64,000 nt of DNA from Pasteurellaceae bacterium RH1A (GTDB lineage Bacteria; Pseudomonadota; Gammaproteobacteria; Enterobacterales; Pasteurellaceae). The stretch is taken from NCBI GenBank assembly GCA_012221805.1, contig CP015195.1:248001-312000 (forward strand). The letters run 5' to 3'. The notes under the pieces are model-generated. The model did no database searches. It had not been told where the DNA came from and was given only the letters and a program-made list of their open reading frames with translations. This document shows positions 44,210 through 54,812 of the stretch, in pieces; position 1 is the stretch's first letter; every line of letters starts with the position of its first letter. The position numbers and the translations under genes are program-made.

Positions 44210-45583
44210 TTGACCACTTCTCATCTCCCACCAAACGCAGACCATCAGCCTGCGTTTGGTTCTGTCTTTTCTGAAAACCAGGCTCTGGACTATTCCCATC
44301 AAGAAGAACGGGCCATTTTGGTTCATGTTTTTCTAGCCGGCCAAAAAGACTTAGACAACCTAGCCGAATTCCAAACCCTGGCCCAGTCGGCAGGGGTAGA
44401 AATTGCCTCCATCCTAACCACTGCTCGTGCTACACCTCACATTAAATACTATGTCGGCCAAGGAAAAGCCGAGGAAATCCGAGATGCTGTGGAAGCCTTT
44501 GGGGCCAGTGTGGTCTTGGTTAATCATCAACTTAGCCCCGCCCAAACCCGCAACTTATCTTCTCTTTGCGATTGTCGAGTGGTGGACAGAACCGGCCTGA
44601 TTTTGGATATCTTCGCCCAACGGGCCAGGAGCCACGAGGGCAAGTTGCAGGTGGAACTGGCCCAGCTCCGCCATCTAGCTACTCGCTTGGTCAGACGGCT
44701 GGGCAATCAGGATCAGCAAAAGGGCGGGGCCGTTGGCCTGCGGGGCCCGGGCGAAACCCAGTTAGAAACCGACCGCCGTCTCATTCGGGTGCGGATTCAA
44801 CAGCTGCAAAACCGCCTGGACAAGGTCAGCAAGCAACGCAACCAAAACCGCAAGACCCGCCAAAAGGCCGATATTCCGACTGTCTCTCTGGTGGGCTACA
44901 CCAATGCCGGCAAGTCTACCCTCTTTAATGCCCTGACGGCTTCGGATGTTTATGTGGCCGATCAGCTTTTCGCTACCCTAGACCCAACGCTGCGTAAGAT
45001 CCAGCTCCAGGACGTAGGCACAACGATTTTGGCTGACACCGTGGGCTTTATCCGCTTCCTGCCCCATGATTTGGTCTCTGCCTTCAAGTCCACCCTGCAA
45101 GAAACCACCGAAGCCTCGCTTTTGCTGCATGTGGTTGATGGGGCTGATGAACGGAAAAACGAAAATATTGATGCGGTCAATGCCGTGCTGGAGGAAATTG
45201 AGGCGCTAGATCTGCCCACCCTCTTGGTCTATAACAAGGTGGACAAGCTAGAAGGGATTGCTCCGCATATTGAACGCCGGGAGGATGGCACACCGATTGC
45301 TGTTTACCTATCTGCCCAAACTGGCCAGGGCTTAGATCTTTTACTTGAGGCCATGCGGGAGCGACTCAAAAATGAACTGGTGCAGGAAAGCCTGCTTCTG
45401 CCTGCTACAAGCGGGGCCCTTTACGCCAAATTTTACAAGGAGGGCTGTATCCGTGCTGAACACTTCAATGAATTTGGCGACAGGCTGATTGAAGTGGAAG
45501 TGGACAAGGTGCAGTGGCACAAGTGGCTCAAACAGCACCCTGAAATTGAAGAGTTTGTGGGTTTTGCCCAGGACTTTGAGTAG
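44210..45583 (+). CDS. hflX: GTPase HflX
   Basis: A ribosome-associated GTPase that splits or rescues stalled ribosomes under stress. It has 457 residues from TTG 44210. The HflX N-terminal domain ends in [20 protein letters not shown]; the G domain has Walker [10 protein letters not shown] at residues 229-237, then [10 protein letters not shown] and NKVDKLEG. The start is unusual: TTG, with no clear Shine-Dalgarno, three bases after the hfq stop and in the same frame. No better ATG or GTG lies before the conserved HVFLAG segment. Translational reinitiation after hfq is likely. The stop precedes convergent brnQ. Confidence 0.95.
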   Translation: MTTSHLPPNADHQPAFGSVFSENQALDYSHQEERAILVHVFLAGQKDLDNLAEFQTLAQSAGVEIASILTTARATPHIKYYVGQGKAEEIRDAVEAFGASVVLVNHQLSPAQTRNLSSLCDCRVVDRTGLILDIFAQRARSHEGKLQVELAQLRHLATRLVRRLGNQDQQKGGAVGLRGPGETQLETDRRLIRVRIQQLQNRLDKVSKQRNQNRKTRQKADIPTVSLVGYTNAGKSTLFNALTASDVYVADQLFATLDPTLRKIQLQDVGTTILADTVGFIRFLPHDLVSAFKSTLQETTEASLLLHVVDGADERKNENIDAVNAVLEEIEALDLPTLLVYNKVDKLEGIAPHIERREDGTPIAVYLSAQTGQGLDLLLEAMRERLKNELVQESLLLPATSGALYAKFYKEGCIRAEHFNEFGDRLIEVEVDKVQWHKWLKQHPEIEEFVGFAQDFE

Positions 45584-45597
45584 GGCCAGCCTCAATC

Positions 45598-46881
45598 TTA
45601 ATTATCCTTTCTCAACCAACCTAAGCCCAATCCTACCAGGGCAAAAGGCAACCATTCCATACTGTAGGCTTTCAGTGGCAAGGCCTGCATAAATTCAAGG
45701 TTAAGCACCGACAAAATCGACACGATGGTGACCAGGCCCACCGATAGACGCTGGGCCATCAGGGGGACTTTCACAAAGAGATGGGTCAGCAAGACCAAGA
45801 TCACGGTTATCACAATCGGATAAAGAATAAGCAACACCGGCACCGACCCCTTAATCACCTCATTCAAACCCTGGTTGGCAATTACGAGACCAATGAGGGT
45901 AAAGACCAGGGCATAGTGTTTATAGGCCAGTCTAGGGTAAAGTTGATGGAAATATTGGCTGACTGACACAATCAGGCCTACGGCCGTGGTTAAACAGGCC
46001 AAGGAGACAATCACAGCCAGCACCACCTGTCCAGCCTTGCCGAAGGCTTGATGGGCGACTGAATTCAGGATAAAGGTGCCAATGTCCTGCTTATTCTCGC
46101 TTAGGCTAGCCAAGACCTCGGGCGACAAAGTGACCTTGTTGCCAATCCAGGCCAGTGAAACATAAACCAAACTTAAGGCAATGGCCGCAACAAGACCCGA
46201 TAAAATAACCTGCTTGGTTAAGTGTTCCCCCGCAATGCCCTTGGCCTTAATGGCTGCAATCACAATCACCGAGAAGATAATGGCCGCCAAGGCATCCATA
46301 GTGAAATAGCCCTCCAAAAAGCCCTTGAAAAAGGCAGAACCCTCTTCTGGCATGGTGGTGATATGCAGGGTTTTATCTTCAAAGAGGAAAAAGGCCCGCA
46401 AGACCAAGGCCAAAATGGCACAGAGCAAAATCGGGGTTAAAACCGCCCCAATTCTAGACACCATTTTACTGGGCGACAGGGCCAGCCATAGGGCAAGGGC
46501 AAAATACACCAGGCTAAAGGCTAGCCGAATGAGATCAGTGGGAGCGTCTAAACTTGGCAAAATAGCCATTTCATAGGCGGTGGCCGCCGTTCTGGGAATG
46601 GCGAAAAAAGGCCCTAAACTTAAGTAAATGGCCATTAAAAATAGGGTGGAGAAAAGAGGGTTGATCCGATTAAGGGCCTCTTGATAGCCATTGGTGTAAT
46701 AGGCACTGATAATCACCGCTAGAAGGGGCAGACCCACTCCAGTTAAAATAAAACCTGAAATAGCAAAAATAAATTCTGACCCACTTTGCAAGCCTAACTT
46801 AGGTGGAAAAATTAAATTACCCGCCCCAAAAAACATGGCAAAGAGCATAAAGCCAACGATAAAAGTATTTTTATTAAACAT
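45598..46881 (-). CDS. brnQ: Branched-chain amino-acid carrier BrnQ
   Basis: A sodium-coupled importer of leucine, isoleucine and valine. The 427-residue protein has about twelve hydrophobic helices and starts with the family's diagnostic FMLFAMFFGAGNLIFPPKLG. A second conserved block is LGPFFAIPRTAATAYEMAI. Length is typical (about 430). The ATG at 46881 has a weak upstream purine stretch. It is convergent with hflX and shares its intergenic end with no clear terminator. It complements the azlCD exporter nearby. Confidence 0.96.
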   Translation of the reverse strand: MFNKNTFIVGFMLFAMFFGAGNLIFPPKLGLQSGSEFIFAISGFILTGVGLPLLAVIISAYYTNGYQEALNRINPLFSTLFLMAIYLSLGPFFAIPRTAATAYEMAILPSLDAPTDLIRLAFSLVYFALALWLALSPSKMVSRIGAVLTPILLCAILALVLRAFFLFEDKTLHITTMPEEGSAFFKGFLEGYFTMDALAAIIFSVIVIAAIKAKGIAGEHLTKQVILSGLVAAIALSLVYVSLAWIGNKVTLSPEVLASLSENKQDIGTFILNSVAHQAFGKAGQVVLAVIVSLACLTTAVGLIVSVSQYFHQLYPRLAYKHYALVFTLIGLVIANQGLNEVIKGSVPVLLILYPIVITVILVLLTHLFVKVPLMAQRLSVGLVTIVSILSVLNLEFMQALPLKAYSMEWLPFALVGLGLGWLRKDN

Positions 46882-46943
46882 AAATCAATTTATAAAATTT
46901 AGAAAAAAACAATTATATAATAATTTATACAAATTTATAAACC

Positions 46944-48887
46944 CTATTTTTTTATACCTTTTGCAAGGTAACTAATTTGCCAGTTAAGTAATTTTTGATA
47001 TGCAGAAATTTTATTAACTGAAGGGTTTTCTATGTTTTCTCCAACGTGTAAGCTTTCTTTGTTTAACCATTTGTATTTTGGTAGGTCTGGATTTGTTAAA
47101 TCTACAGCACCTTCTTCATCAGCCCATACATTACTATTAAAGGCAAAGTTATCACTGTTTTCAAACATGTTCTGCCCTCCAACAGTCCAAAAAGATGCTT
47201 CTGAAAGGCTAAGGGCATATAAGGTTGGCATAACATCTTTATGAGAGCCTATCTTGTTGGGATTGAAATTCAGTTTGAGCTGTTCTTTAAATCTGTCTGG
47301 AATATGGATAAAAAATGGAACAGCATTCATTAAAGCAAGCTCTTTAGGTAGTTCACTATACATTGACCGAATATGGTGATCTCCTGTTGCTGAAATAATG
47401 GTGTTGTTTTTTGTTTTTTCATTTTGAGAAACGCTTTGGATAAAATCACCTAAGCAGCTTGCTGAATATTGAAATGTCTCTAAGATATTCTTTCTTTCTA
47501 AGTTGCTATTACCTAACCTCTTATCTAAACAAGTAACATCAACCTTATTCGGTTTGTAGCTTCTAGGTGGCATATAGGGAGGGTGGTTAGTTATTGTTAA
47601 TAAGCTAATAAAAAGAGGTTCTTTACTCTCAAGTAACAATTTTTCTGCTAGTAAGAATGCATATTCATCAGGAATTCCCCAATAGGACTGATATTTTTTT
47701 GCCTCTGGGTATAATTCGATAATGGTGTTCTGATCATATACTAGATCCACGCCTTGTAATGGTAGGTAAACGCCTAAACTTCTCCACATAGCACTGCCAG
47801 AAGTAATAAAAATGGTTTTATATCCATTTCTTTTATAGGTTAAGAAAGCAGTTTCTTTTAGCTTAGTATTCTGTTCTGTTGATTGGCTAATATTTTCAAT
47901 AGGGCTATGAAATAAAATCGATCCTAAAGAGTGCATTGTGCCATTATAGGAAGATAAGAAACGTTTAAAGACATAATCATTTTCAAAAAATGGACGTAAG
48001 CTACCTAACAAATCATTGGTTTGTTTATTATCAAACTGTAAAATATTTGAACCAAAACTTTCCATAATGGCAAGAACTACATGTGGTTTGTTGTTTTGAA
48101 TAAAAATATTTTTTTCAGTTTTATTATATAGTTCTTTTCGAGATAGTGCTGTCAAGGCCAAATCTTCTCCCTCTTTCATATCAACAGGCAATAAAGAAAT
48201 CTGTTTTTTTCTATCTCTAAAAACCCATTCTAAGGCGGTAACACCATTAGGAACCATTTTATTGATTATACTAAGAGAAGACACTTGAGAATGCATTCTT
48301 GTTAGAGGTTTTGATTTGATTGTTCCCCGTATGAAATACACAAATAATATGATGGATATTATGAAGGTAGTATAAAAGACAGAGTTATTGTTTAAATAAA
48401 TATAATTATCCAATGGAAAAATTAAAATACTTATAGATATAACAGATAGCATTAAGATTACACCAATTGTTTTGAAAACAGGGTAATCATCCATGATGTT
48501 CTTTAAAACAGCCTTTGTATCATCTTCAATGAAACCGAATATGAATAGATCATAATGGTTGTTATAAGTCTTAAAATAAAAATAATTCCCTATGCAAGAA
48601 GATATCAAAATAAATGATAGGATAAATGTGTAAATATTTAAAAACACAGATAGATAAGGTTGAGCAAGGTTGAGTTTATATAACAAAGCACCGAATAATA
48701 AAATAGGCGATAAGACGATTGCAATCACTTTTGCATCGAATCGGCTTCCCATTATCATCATTTTAACTATTGTGCTTTTATTAGCAGTAAGGATGTTGCT
48801 AGAGATAAACTCTTTTTTCATTTTATTTCGGATGAAAAATAAAATAGATAAAAGATATAAAAAGAGTATAAGGATATTTAATAACAT
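46944..48887 (-). CDS. LTA synthase-family sulfatase (phosphoglycerol or phosphoethanolamine transferase)
   Basis: A membrane enzyme of the alkaline phosphatase superfamily. From ATG 48887 it has 647 residues; an extension to 48947 would run through the promoter. About five N-terminal membrane helices (roughly the first 190 residues) are followed by the periplasmic domain. Visible catalytic features are VLAIMESFGS (metal glutamate), SYNGTMHSLGSIL with the nucleophile threonine near residue 317, and ATGDHHIRSM (metal aspartate and histidines). Related Gram-negative proteins decorate glycans or lipopolysaccharide with phosphoglycerol or phosphoethanolamine. It is much richer in A+T than its neighbours (many Ile, Lys, Asn codons), which suggests horizontal transfer. 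The substrate is unknown. Confidence 0.88.
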   Translation of the reverse strand: MLLNILILFLYLLSILFFIRNKMKKEFISSNILTANKSTIVKMMIMGSRFDAKVIAIVLSPILLFGALLYKLNLAQPYLSVFLNIYTFILSFILISSCIGNYFYFKTYNNHYDLFIFGFIEDDTKAVLKNIMDDYPVFKTIGVILMLSVISISILIFPLDNYIYLNNNSVFYTTFIISIILFVYFIRGTIKSKPLTRMHSQVSSLSIINKMVPNGVTALEWVFRDRKKQISLLPVDMKEGEDLALTALSRKELYNKTEKNIFIQNNKPHVVLAIMESFGSNILQFDNKQTNDLLGSLRPFFENDYVFKRFLSSYNGTMHSLGSILFHSPIENISQSTEQNTKLKETAFLTYKRNGYKTIFITSGSAMWRSLGVYLPLQGVDLVYDQNTIIELYPEAKKYQSYWGIPDEYAFLLAEKLLLESKEPLFISLLTITNHPPYMPPRSYKPNKVDVTCLDKRLGNSNLERKNILETFQYSASCLGDFIQSVSQNEKTKNNTIISATGDHHIRSMYSELPKELALMNAVPFFIHIPDRFKEQLKLNFNPNKIGSHKDVMPTLYALSLSEASFWTVGGQNMFENSDNFAFNSNVWADEEGAVDLTNPDLPKYKWLNKESLHVGENIENPSVNKISAYQKLLNWQISYLAKGIKK

Positions 48888-48917
48888 AAATTTACTGATT
48901 AATGTGTAATAGTCTGC

Positions 48918-48947
48918 ATTATAGCGCTTTTTGCGAAAAATTTGCAA
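48918..48947 (-). promoter_or_regulatory. Promoter of the LTA synthase-like gene
   Basis: On the minus strand TTGCAA (plus 48942-48947), an 18-base spacer and TATAAT (48918-48923) lie about 30 bases before ATG 48887. The -35 is formed by the TTTGCAAA tract of an uptake sequence. Confidence 0.65.
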
Positions 48948-49038
48948 AAAAACACCATTTTCAGCCCGCTTGTATTCCTTTTAGGCCCAAGATTCTCTAT
49001 AATTAGGCCTATTTCTGTTCTTTAAAATCTGGTGGATT

Positions 49039-49851
49039 ATGAACCCAATGTTAAACATCGCCATTCGTGCTGCACGAAAGGCCGGCAATATCATTGCCAA
49101 AGGCTACGAACAAGCTCCTCAAGACACTTTTGTTGAGAACAAAGGTGCCAACGACTACGTTACCGCTGTGGACAAGGCAGCGGAAGAAGCAATTATTGAA
49201 GTTATCCGCAAATCCTATCCTGACCACGCCATCGTGGGTGAGGAGTCTGGGATTTTAGCGGGTGAGAACAAGGATGTGCAGTGGGTGATTGATCCGCTAG
49301 ATGGCACAACCAACTTCGTCAAACGCCTGCCGCATTTTGCCGTATCTATTGCTGTGCGTGTGAATGGCCGTACCGAGGTGGGCGTGGTTTACGACCCTAT
49401 CCGTAACGAACTCTTTACTGGCGTACGGGGCGAGGGGGCTAAACTCAACGAATTCCGCCTGCGTGTTGACACCGAACGCCGTGACCTTAACGGTGCCATC
49501 CTTGCCACTGGCTTCCCTTTCAAGGCACCACGCCACCGCCCAGCCCATTTAGCCATGCTTGAAGCCCTGATGAACAACGGGGTAGCCGACTTCCGTCGGA
49601 CTGGTTCAGCGGCTTTAGATTTATGCTATGTGGCTTCTAACCGTGTCGATGGTTATTTTGAAATCGGCCTCAAACCTTGGGACTGTGCCGCAGGCGATCT
49701 GATTGCCCGTGAAGCAGGTGCACTTGTGACCAACTTTGTCGGTGGCACAGACTACCTTAAATCAGGCAACGTGGTCGCCGGCAATGGCCGTGTGGTTAAG
49801 GGCTTATTAAATAGCTTGCAGGCGACCTTGACGGATGAGTTGAAGGCGTAA
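49039..49851 (+). CDS. suhB: Inositol-1-monophosphatase SuhB
   Basis: A lithium-sensitive inositol monophosphatase fold protein that in E. coli also supports rRNA transcription antitermination. It has 270 residues. Metal-binding motifs are complete: VGEESG, WVIDPLDGTTNF and the C-terminal KPWDCAAGDLIAREAGALV. Length equals that of E. coli SuhB within a few residues. A TATAAT (48998-49003) lies 36 bases before ATG 49039. Divergent from the LTA synthase-like gene; a repeat element separates it from dxs. Confidence 0.97.
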   Translation: MNPMLNIAIRAARKAGNIIAKGYEQAPQDTFVENKGANDYVTAVDKAAEEAIIEVIRKSYPDHAIVGEESGILAGENKDVQWVIDPLDGTTNFVKRLPHFAVSIAVRVNGRTEVGVVYDPIRNELFTGVRGEGAKLNEFRLRVDTERRDLNGAILATGFPFKAPRHRPAHLAMLEALMNNGVADFRRTGSAALDLCYVASNRVDGYFEIGLKPWDCAAGDLIAREAGALVTNFVGGTDYLKSGNVVAGNGRVVKGLLNSLQATLTDELKA

Positions 49852-49902
49852 TTGACGCTGGTATTGTCCTTAAATTCGATGATAGTCTTCCTTGCTCGAT
49901 CA

Positions 49903-50036
49903 GTTCCCCTCTTTGAAAAAGAGGGGTTAGGGGAGATTTTTCAGAAGTGAAAACGAAGAAAGGGCGAAATTTTGGGGAATTTTTCCCACTTGTTAGTTAG
50001 CAAAATCCCCCTAGCCCCCTTTTTCAAAGGGGGGAA
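49903..50036. repeat. TTTGAAAAAG-family inverted-repeat element without a gene
   Basis: Left arm GTTCCCCTCTTTGAAAAAGA (49903-49922) followed by GGGGTTAGGGGAGATTTTT, right arm AATCCCCCTAGCCCCCTTTT with TCAAAGGGGGGAAT ending at 50036. The arms are inverted repeats matching the termini of the DUF559 element, with about 65 bp between. It is a MITE-like derivative between suhB and dxs. Confidence 0.65.
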
Positions 50037-50084
50037 TAGTAGAAAAGGGGAACGATGCCTCTGATTACCTAAAAAGATAAACCT

Positions 50085-51938
50085 ATGCAAAAAACTTACC
50101 CCCTATTAAGACAAATTGATTCGCCGGAAGCCCTGCGTTTGCTGCCTAAAGAAGACCTCAAGCCCTTGTGCGATGAGTTGCGGGCTTATTTGTTGGAATC
50201 GGTCAGCCAGTCCAGCGGCCACCTGGCCTCAGGCTTGGGCGTGGTTGAACTTACGGTTGCCCTGCATTATGTTTATCAAACCCCCTTCGATCAGCTCATT
50301 TGGGATGTGGGTCACCAGGCCTATCCGCATAAGATCCTGACCGGCCGCCGTGACCAAATGCACACCATTCGCCAGAAAAACGGCATTCACCCCTTTCCTT
50401 GGCGGGAAGAAAGCCCTTACGATGTGCTAAGTGTTGGCCACTCCTCCACCTCCATCAGTGCTGGCCTGGGCATTGCTATTGGGGCGGAAAAGGAAAATGC
50501 CGGGCGGAAAACCGTCTGTGTGATTGGTGATGGGGCCATTACCGCTGGTATGGCCTTTGAGGCCATTAACCATGCAGGCGATCTGCACACCGATATGCTG
50601 GTTATCCTCAACGACAATGAAATGTCCATTTCGGAAAACGTGGGAGCCCTCAATAACCACCTGGCCCGTCTCCTGTCAGGCTCCCTCTACACCACCATTC
50701 GTGAGGGTGGAAAGAAACTCCTGTCTGGCCTGCCACCCATTAAGGATTTTGTCCGCAAGACCGAAGAGCACGTCAAGGGCTTTGTGTCGCCGGTCGGTAC
50801 CATGTTTGAAACCCTGGGTTTTAACTATATTGGCCCCATTGATGGCCACGATGTGGAAGAGTTGGTTTCGACCCTGAAAAATATGCGTAACCGCAAGGGC
50901 CCGCAGTTCCTGCATATTATGACTAAAAAGGGCAAGGGTTATGAGCCGGCTGAGCGTGACCCGATTGGCTTCCACGGCGTACCTAAATTTGATCCGAAAA
51001 GTGGTGAACTGCCAAAAGGCAAGTCTGTTCCAACCTACTCTAATATCTTCGGCGATTGGCTGTGCGAAATGGCAGAAAAAGATCCGAAAATCATCGGCAT
51101 TACCCCAGCCATGCGGGAAGGATCGGGCATGGTAGAATTTTCCAAACGCTTCCCAAGCCAGTATTTTGATGTGGCCATTGCTGAACAACACGCCGTAACC
51201 TTCGGGGCAGGCCTGGCCATTGCAGGTTACAAGCCAGTGGTAGCTATTTATTCCAGCTTCCTGCAACGGGCCTATGATCAGCTTATTCACGATGTAGCTA
51301 TTCAAAACCTGCCGGTGATTTTTGCCATCGACCGAGCCGGCATTGTCGGGGCAGACGGCCAAACCCACCAGGGGGCCTTTGACCTGAGCTTTATGCGTTG
51401 CATTCCTAATATGACCATTATGGCCCCATCTGACGAAAACGAAATGCGTCAAATGCTCTACACGGCTTATAGTATGAACAGCCCAGTGGCGGTGCGTTAC
51501 CCACGGGGCAATGCCCAAGGGGTGACGCTGGAGCCCATGCAGGCACTGGAAGTCGGCAAGGGCAAGGTGCTAAGAGAGGGGAAAAAGGTCGCCATTCTTA
51601 ACTTCGGTGCATTGCTGAATGAGGCCAAACCGGTGGCAGACAAGCATGATTTAACCCTGGTAGATATGCGTTTTGTTAAGCCTTTAGACGAGGCTCTCAT
51701 CGCCCAACTTGCTGACAGCCACGATGTTTTAGTAACCTTGGAAGAAAACGCCATCCAGGGCGGGGCAGGCAGTGCGGTCAATGAATACTTGCAAAAAATC
51801 GGCAAATTTAAGCCGCTTGTTATGCTGGGGATTCCTGATTTCTTTGTGCCACAAGGCACGCAGGCTGAAGCCTATGCGGATTTGGGACTAGATAGTGCAG
51901 GGATTGAAAAGCGTTTAGCGGGGATGTTAGGCCTATAA
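50085..51938 (+). CDS. dxs: 1-deoxy-D-xylulose-5-phosphate synthase
   Basis: The first step of the MEP isoprenoid pathway: pyruvate plus glyceraldehyde 3-phosphate to DXP, thiamine-diphosphate dependent. It has 617 residues. The thiamine-binding motif [20 protein letters not shown] and the opening [20 protein letters not shown] are intact, as is [20 protein letters not shown]. The usual partners xseB and ispA are not upstream; a repeat element is. No obvious promoter was chosen. A strong terminator follows. Confidence 0.98.
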   Translation: MQKTYPLLRQIDSPEALRLLPKEDLKPLCDELRAYLLESVSQSSGHLASGLGVVELTVALHYVYQTPFDQLIWDVGHQAYPHKILTGRRDQMHTIRQKNGIHPFPWREESPYDVLSVGHSSTSISAGLGIAIGAEKENAGRKTVCVIGDGAITAGMAFEAINHAGDLHTDMLVILNDNEMSISENVGALNNHLARLLSGSLYTTIREGGKKLLSGLPPIKDFVRKTEEHVKGFVSPVGTMFETLGFNYIGPIDGHDVEELVSTLKNMRNRKGPQFLHIMTKKGKGYEPAERDPIGFHGVPKFDPKSGELPKGKSVPTYSNIFGDWLCEMAEKDPKIIGITPAMREGSGMVEFSKRFPSQYFDVAIAEQHAVTFGAGLAIAGYKPVVAIYSSFLQRAYDQLIHDVAIQNLPVIFAIDRAGIVGADGQTHQGAFDLSFMRCIPNMTIMAPSDENEMRQMLYTAYSMNSPVAVRYPRGNAQGVTLEPMQALEVGKGKVLREGKKVAILNFGALLNEAKPVADKHDLTLVDMRFVKPLDEALIAQLADSHDVLVTLEENAIQGGAGSAVNEYLQKIGKFKPLVMLGIPDFFVPQGTQAEAYADLGLDSAGIEKRLAGMLGL

Positions 51939-51951
51939 TCGCACAATATGG

Positions 51952-51990
51952 AAAAGGGTTTAAGGCATAGGCCTTAAACCCTTTTTTTGT
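51952..51990. terminator. dxs/ubiD bidirectional terminator
   Basis: AAAGGGTTTAAGGC and GCCTTAAACCCTTT form a long near-perfect stem followed by TTTTTG on the plus side. It sits between convergent dxs and ubiD. Confidence 0.9.
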
Positions 51991-52001
51991 GTATGAAATG
52001 C

Positions 52002-53465
52002 TTAAATTCCTAAGCTGTCCCAGATTTCATCTACTCTTTTAACCACTTCAGGATCTTTTTTAATTGGCGTGCCCCATTCTCGGCTGGTTTCGCCCGGCCA
52101 TTTGTTGGTGGCATCAATGCCCATCTTGGAGCCTAGGCCAGCCACAGGGGAGGCGAAGTCCAAATAGTCAATCGGGGTATGTTCAATCAGGGTGGTATCC
52201 CTGGCTGGGTCGCAGCGGGTGGTGATTGCCCAGATCACATCCTTCCAGTCCCGAGCATTGACATCATCATCGCAGACAATCACAAACTTGGTGTACATAA
52301 ACTGGCGCAGGAAAGACCAAACCCCCATCATGACCCGCTTGGCATGGCCAGCGTATTGTTTCTTCATGGTCACCACGGCTAAGCGGTAGGAACAGCCCTC
52401 AGGTGGCAGGTAGAAGTCCACAATTTCAGGGAATTGCTTCTGCAAAATAGGGATAAAGACCTCATTTAGGGCCTCGCCCAAGACCGCTGGTTCATCTGGT
52501 GGCCGGCCGGTGTAGGTGGAATGGTAGATGGCATCCTTACGCATGGTAATGTGGGTTACGGTAAAGACCGGGAAATATTCCTGCTCATTGTAATAACCCG
52601 TGTGGTCGCCATAAGGCCCTTCCAGTGCGGTTTCGGCTGGGTCGATATAGCCTTCTAGCACAATTTCAGCACTGGCCGGCACGTCCAAATCATTGCTGAG
52701 AGACTTAACTGTTTCGGTCTTATTGCCCCGCAGGAGGCCAGCAAAGGCGTATTCGGAAAGGGTGTCTGGCACAGGGGTAACGGCGGCCAAAATGGTGGCT
52801 GGATCGGCTCCTAGGGCGACCGACACCGGGAAGGGTTGGCCTGGATGGGCTGCTTGCCATTCCTGAAAGTCCAGGGCCCCGCCCCGGTGGGAGAGCCAAC
52901 GCATAATGAGCTTGTTCTTGCCAATGAGTTGCTGGCGATAGATGCCCAAATTCAGTCGTTTCTTGTGAGGCCCTTGAGTAATGGTTAAGCCCCAGGTCAC
53001 CAGTGGTGCCACATCGCCCGGCCAGCAGTGCATGATGGGGAGCTTTGTCAGATCGACCTCATCGCCTGTCAGCACCACCTGCTGGCAGTCCGCCTTGCTC
53101 AAGGCCTTGCTAGGCATATTGAGGATTTGCTTCCATTGAGGCAGTTGGCCGATTAAGTCCTTGAAACCCTTGGGTGGCTCAGGCTCTTTCAAAAAGGCCA
53201 AAAGTTTGCCCAGCTCCCGCAGGGCCGACACATCTTCCTGGCCCATCCCCATGGCCACCCGTTTAGGTGTGCCAAAGAGGTTACAGAGCACGGGCATATC
53301 ATAGCCCTTGGGGTTTTCAAAGAGCAGGGCCGGCCCACCCATGCGTAGGGTACGGTCGGCAATTTCGGTCATTTCAAGGTGGGGGTCGATTTCCTGTTTA
53401 ATCCGCTTCAGCTGGCCTTGGGCTTCCAAAAGATCAAGAAAATCGCGTAGGTTTTTGTATTTCAT
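52002..53465 (-). CDS. ubiD: 4-hydroxy-3-polyprenylbenzoate decarboxylase UbiD
   Basis: Decarboxylates the polyprenylated precursor in ubiquinone (and, in related species, menaquinone-linked) synthesis, using the prenylated flavin made by UbiX. From ATG 53465 it has 487 residues ([20 protein letters not shown]); an in-frame GTG two codons earlier is possible. Characteristic segments are [20 protein letters not shown] and [20 protein letters not shown] with HRGGALDF, and [11 protein letters not shown]. It is convergent with dxs and follows the ccmGHI genes on the same strand, only 11 bases after ccmI, so it may share their transcript. Confidence 0.97.
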   Translation of the reverse strand: MKYKNLRDFLDLLEAQGQLKRIKQEIDPHLEMTEIADRTLRMGGPALLFENPKGYDMPVLCNLFGTPKRVAMGMGQEDVSALRELGKLLAFLKEPEPPKGFKDLIGQLPQWKQILNMPSKALSKADCQQVVLTGDEVDLTKLPIMHCWPGDVAPLVTWGLTITQGPHKKRLNLGIYRQQLIGKNKLIMRWLSHRGGALDFQEWQAAHPGQPFPVSVALGADPATILAAVTPVPDTLSEYAFAGLLRGNKTETVKSLSNDLDVPASAEIVLEGYIDPAETALEGPYGDHTGYYNEQEYFPVFTVTHITMRKDAIYHSTYTGRPPDEPAVLGEALNEVFIPILQKQFPEIVDFYLPPEGCSYRLAVVTMKKQYAGHAKRVMMGVWSFLRQFMYTKFVIVCDDDVNARDWKDVIWAITTRCDPARDTTLIEHTPIDYLDFASPVAGLGSKMGIDATNKWPGETSREWGTPIKKDPEVVKRVDEIWDSLGI

Positions 53466-53476
53466 AGGCACTTATC

Positions 53477-54364
53477 TTATGGATTGGAGCTTGGCGAACT
53501 CATGGATTCGGCCATCTTAATACTGCGTTCAATGGTCTTATGCCGTGGGTCGTCCTCAGGCATAAAGCGTTGCATCATCCTCCAGGTGGTGGCAGCCATC
53601 TTATAATCTTCCTTCTCAAAGGCTCGGAAGGCCAGGAGGCTGAGGGCTTCTAGGTTGGTGTGATCCACCCGTAAAATCTGCTTGAGCAGTTCCTCACCTT
53701 GATCCTTGTCCGATTGGGCTTCTGAGAACATAAGGATTTGGGCCAGGCTAGACTTATACTGCAAATTATCCGGCTGGAGGGCGGCGGCCTTTTTAAAGCT
53801 GTCTAGGGCCAGTTGGCCGTTGTCGCTGGCCATGCCAATTTGGCCCAGCATAAACCAAGACTTATCGTCCTGCGGATTGCTTTGCAGTTCCACCCTGAGG
53901 GCCACGGCAAATTGGTTCATCTCTTGTTCGGTGAGTGGCTCATTCTGCTCATTCTTAATCCGTTCGTAGAAATAATCTAGCTTGGTGTGGCTGGCATTGA
54001 GCATGCTATTGGCCTGCCAGGAACCGACTGAAAAATAAATCCCCGTACTCACGGCGGTCACCAGCAGGGCCAGGGTGGCAAACCAGATCTTGCCGTAGCT
54101 TTTGGCGGCCACAGGTTTGGTTTCAGCCTGCTCTGGAATGTCGTCTAAGAGGCTTTGTTGCAGCTCTTGCTTGGCCCGTTCGGCATCCTCAATCACCCCC
54201 TCTTGGACCTCTTGTTCTACCTCCTTGAGGCGTTCAAAATAAAAGGCCTTGTTAAGGCTGTCTCGTTCAGTGCTGTTGAGGCTAACTGATTTTTTGAGAA
54301 GCGGATAAAAGGCAATCAGGCAGATGATGAGTGTGATGGCTACGAGGCTTATCCAGAAAATCAT
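53477..54364 (-). CDS. ccmI: Cytochrome c biogenesis protein CcmI
   Basis: A membrane-anchored TPR chaperone that presents apocytochrome c to the heme lyase. It has 295 residues: two membrane helices (about 2-24 and 91-112) flank a cytoplasmic loop, then a periplasmic TPR domain (about 150-280, with NPQDDKSWFMLGQIGMASDN). It overlaps ccmH by four bases, so they are coupled. The start ATG 54364 gives a complete protein. ccmABCDEF are not in this window. Confidence 0.9.
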   Translation of the reverse strand: MIFWISLVAITLIICLIAFYPLLKKSVSLNSTERDSLNKAFYFERLKEVEQEVQEGVIEDAERAKQELQQSLLDDIPEQAETKPVAAKSYGKIWFATLALLVTAVSTGIYFSVGSWQANSMLNASHTKLDYFYERIKNEQNEPLTEQEMNQFAVALRVELQSNPQDDKSWFMLGQIGMASDNGQLALDSFKKAAALQPDNLQYKSSLAQILMFSEAQSDKDQGEELLKQILRVDHTNLEALSLLAFRAFEKEDYKMAATTWRMMQRFMPEDDPRHKTIERSIKMAESMSSPSSNP

Positions 54365-54810
54365 GGCTTATCCTTATCTAAAATTTGTTGCAGACGGGTT
54401 TGATCGAGTGCATTTGCAGGTTTTTCGGCTTTCTGGCCCGCTTGTTTGCGTCTAAAGACCAAGATTCCACCCAGCAAAATAAGCAAAAGAGGCAGGGCCC
54501 AGAGGAAAATGGTGGCTGGGGTCATGGGCGGATCGTAGGTCACGAAATTGCCATAGCGTTCTACCATATAGTCCACCACCTCGTCCTTGCTCTTGCCTTG
54601 CTTGAGCAGTTCGAGGGTCTTGTTCCGCATATCAGTGGCGATGGTGGCGTTGGAGTCGGCAATGTTGTTGTTCTGGCATTGCGGACAACGCAGCTCGGCC
54701 ACCAGGGATCGGTAGTCGGCTTCCTGTTTGGGGTTATCGAAGGTCTGTACCTCAATGCTAGCAAAAGCAAGCGGGGCGACTAGACTTAAAAGTGCGAAGA
54801 TTTTTTTCAT
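54361..54810 (-). CDS. ccmH: Cytochrome c-type biogenesis protein CcmH
   Basis: A thiol protein that reduces apocytochrome c for heme ligation. The 149-residue protein has a signal peptide (MKKIFALLSLVAPLAFA), the redox motif LRCPQCQNNNIADSNA with C42 and C45, and a C-terminal membrane helix (about 101-121). It could also be named nrfF by similarity, but the coupled CcmI and the CcmG upstream favour ccm. It lies two bases after ccmG. Confidence 0.93.
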   Translation of the reverse strand: MKKIFALLSLVAPLAFASIEVQTFDNPKQEADYRSLVAELRCPQCQNNNIADSNATIATDMRNKTLELLKQGKSKDEVVDYMVERYGNFVTYDPPMTPATIFLWALPLLLILLGGILVFRRKQAGQKAEKPANALDQTRLQQILDKDKP

Positions 54811-54812
54811 GT

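Noticed and set aside
48888-48947. Extended N-terminus of the LTA synthase-like protein
   Set aside because: The added 20 codons span the TATAAT and an uptake sequence, so the promoter lies within them.
50676-51518. 280-residue frame antisense to dxs
   Set aside because: It lies wholly inside dxs on the opposite strand and shows no conserved motif. It is a by-product of codon bias.
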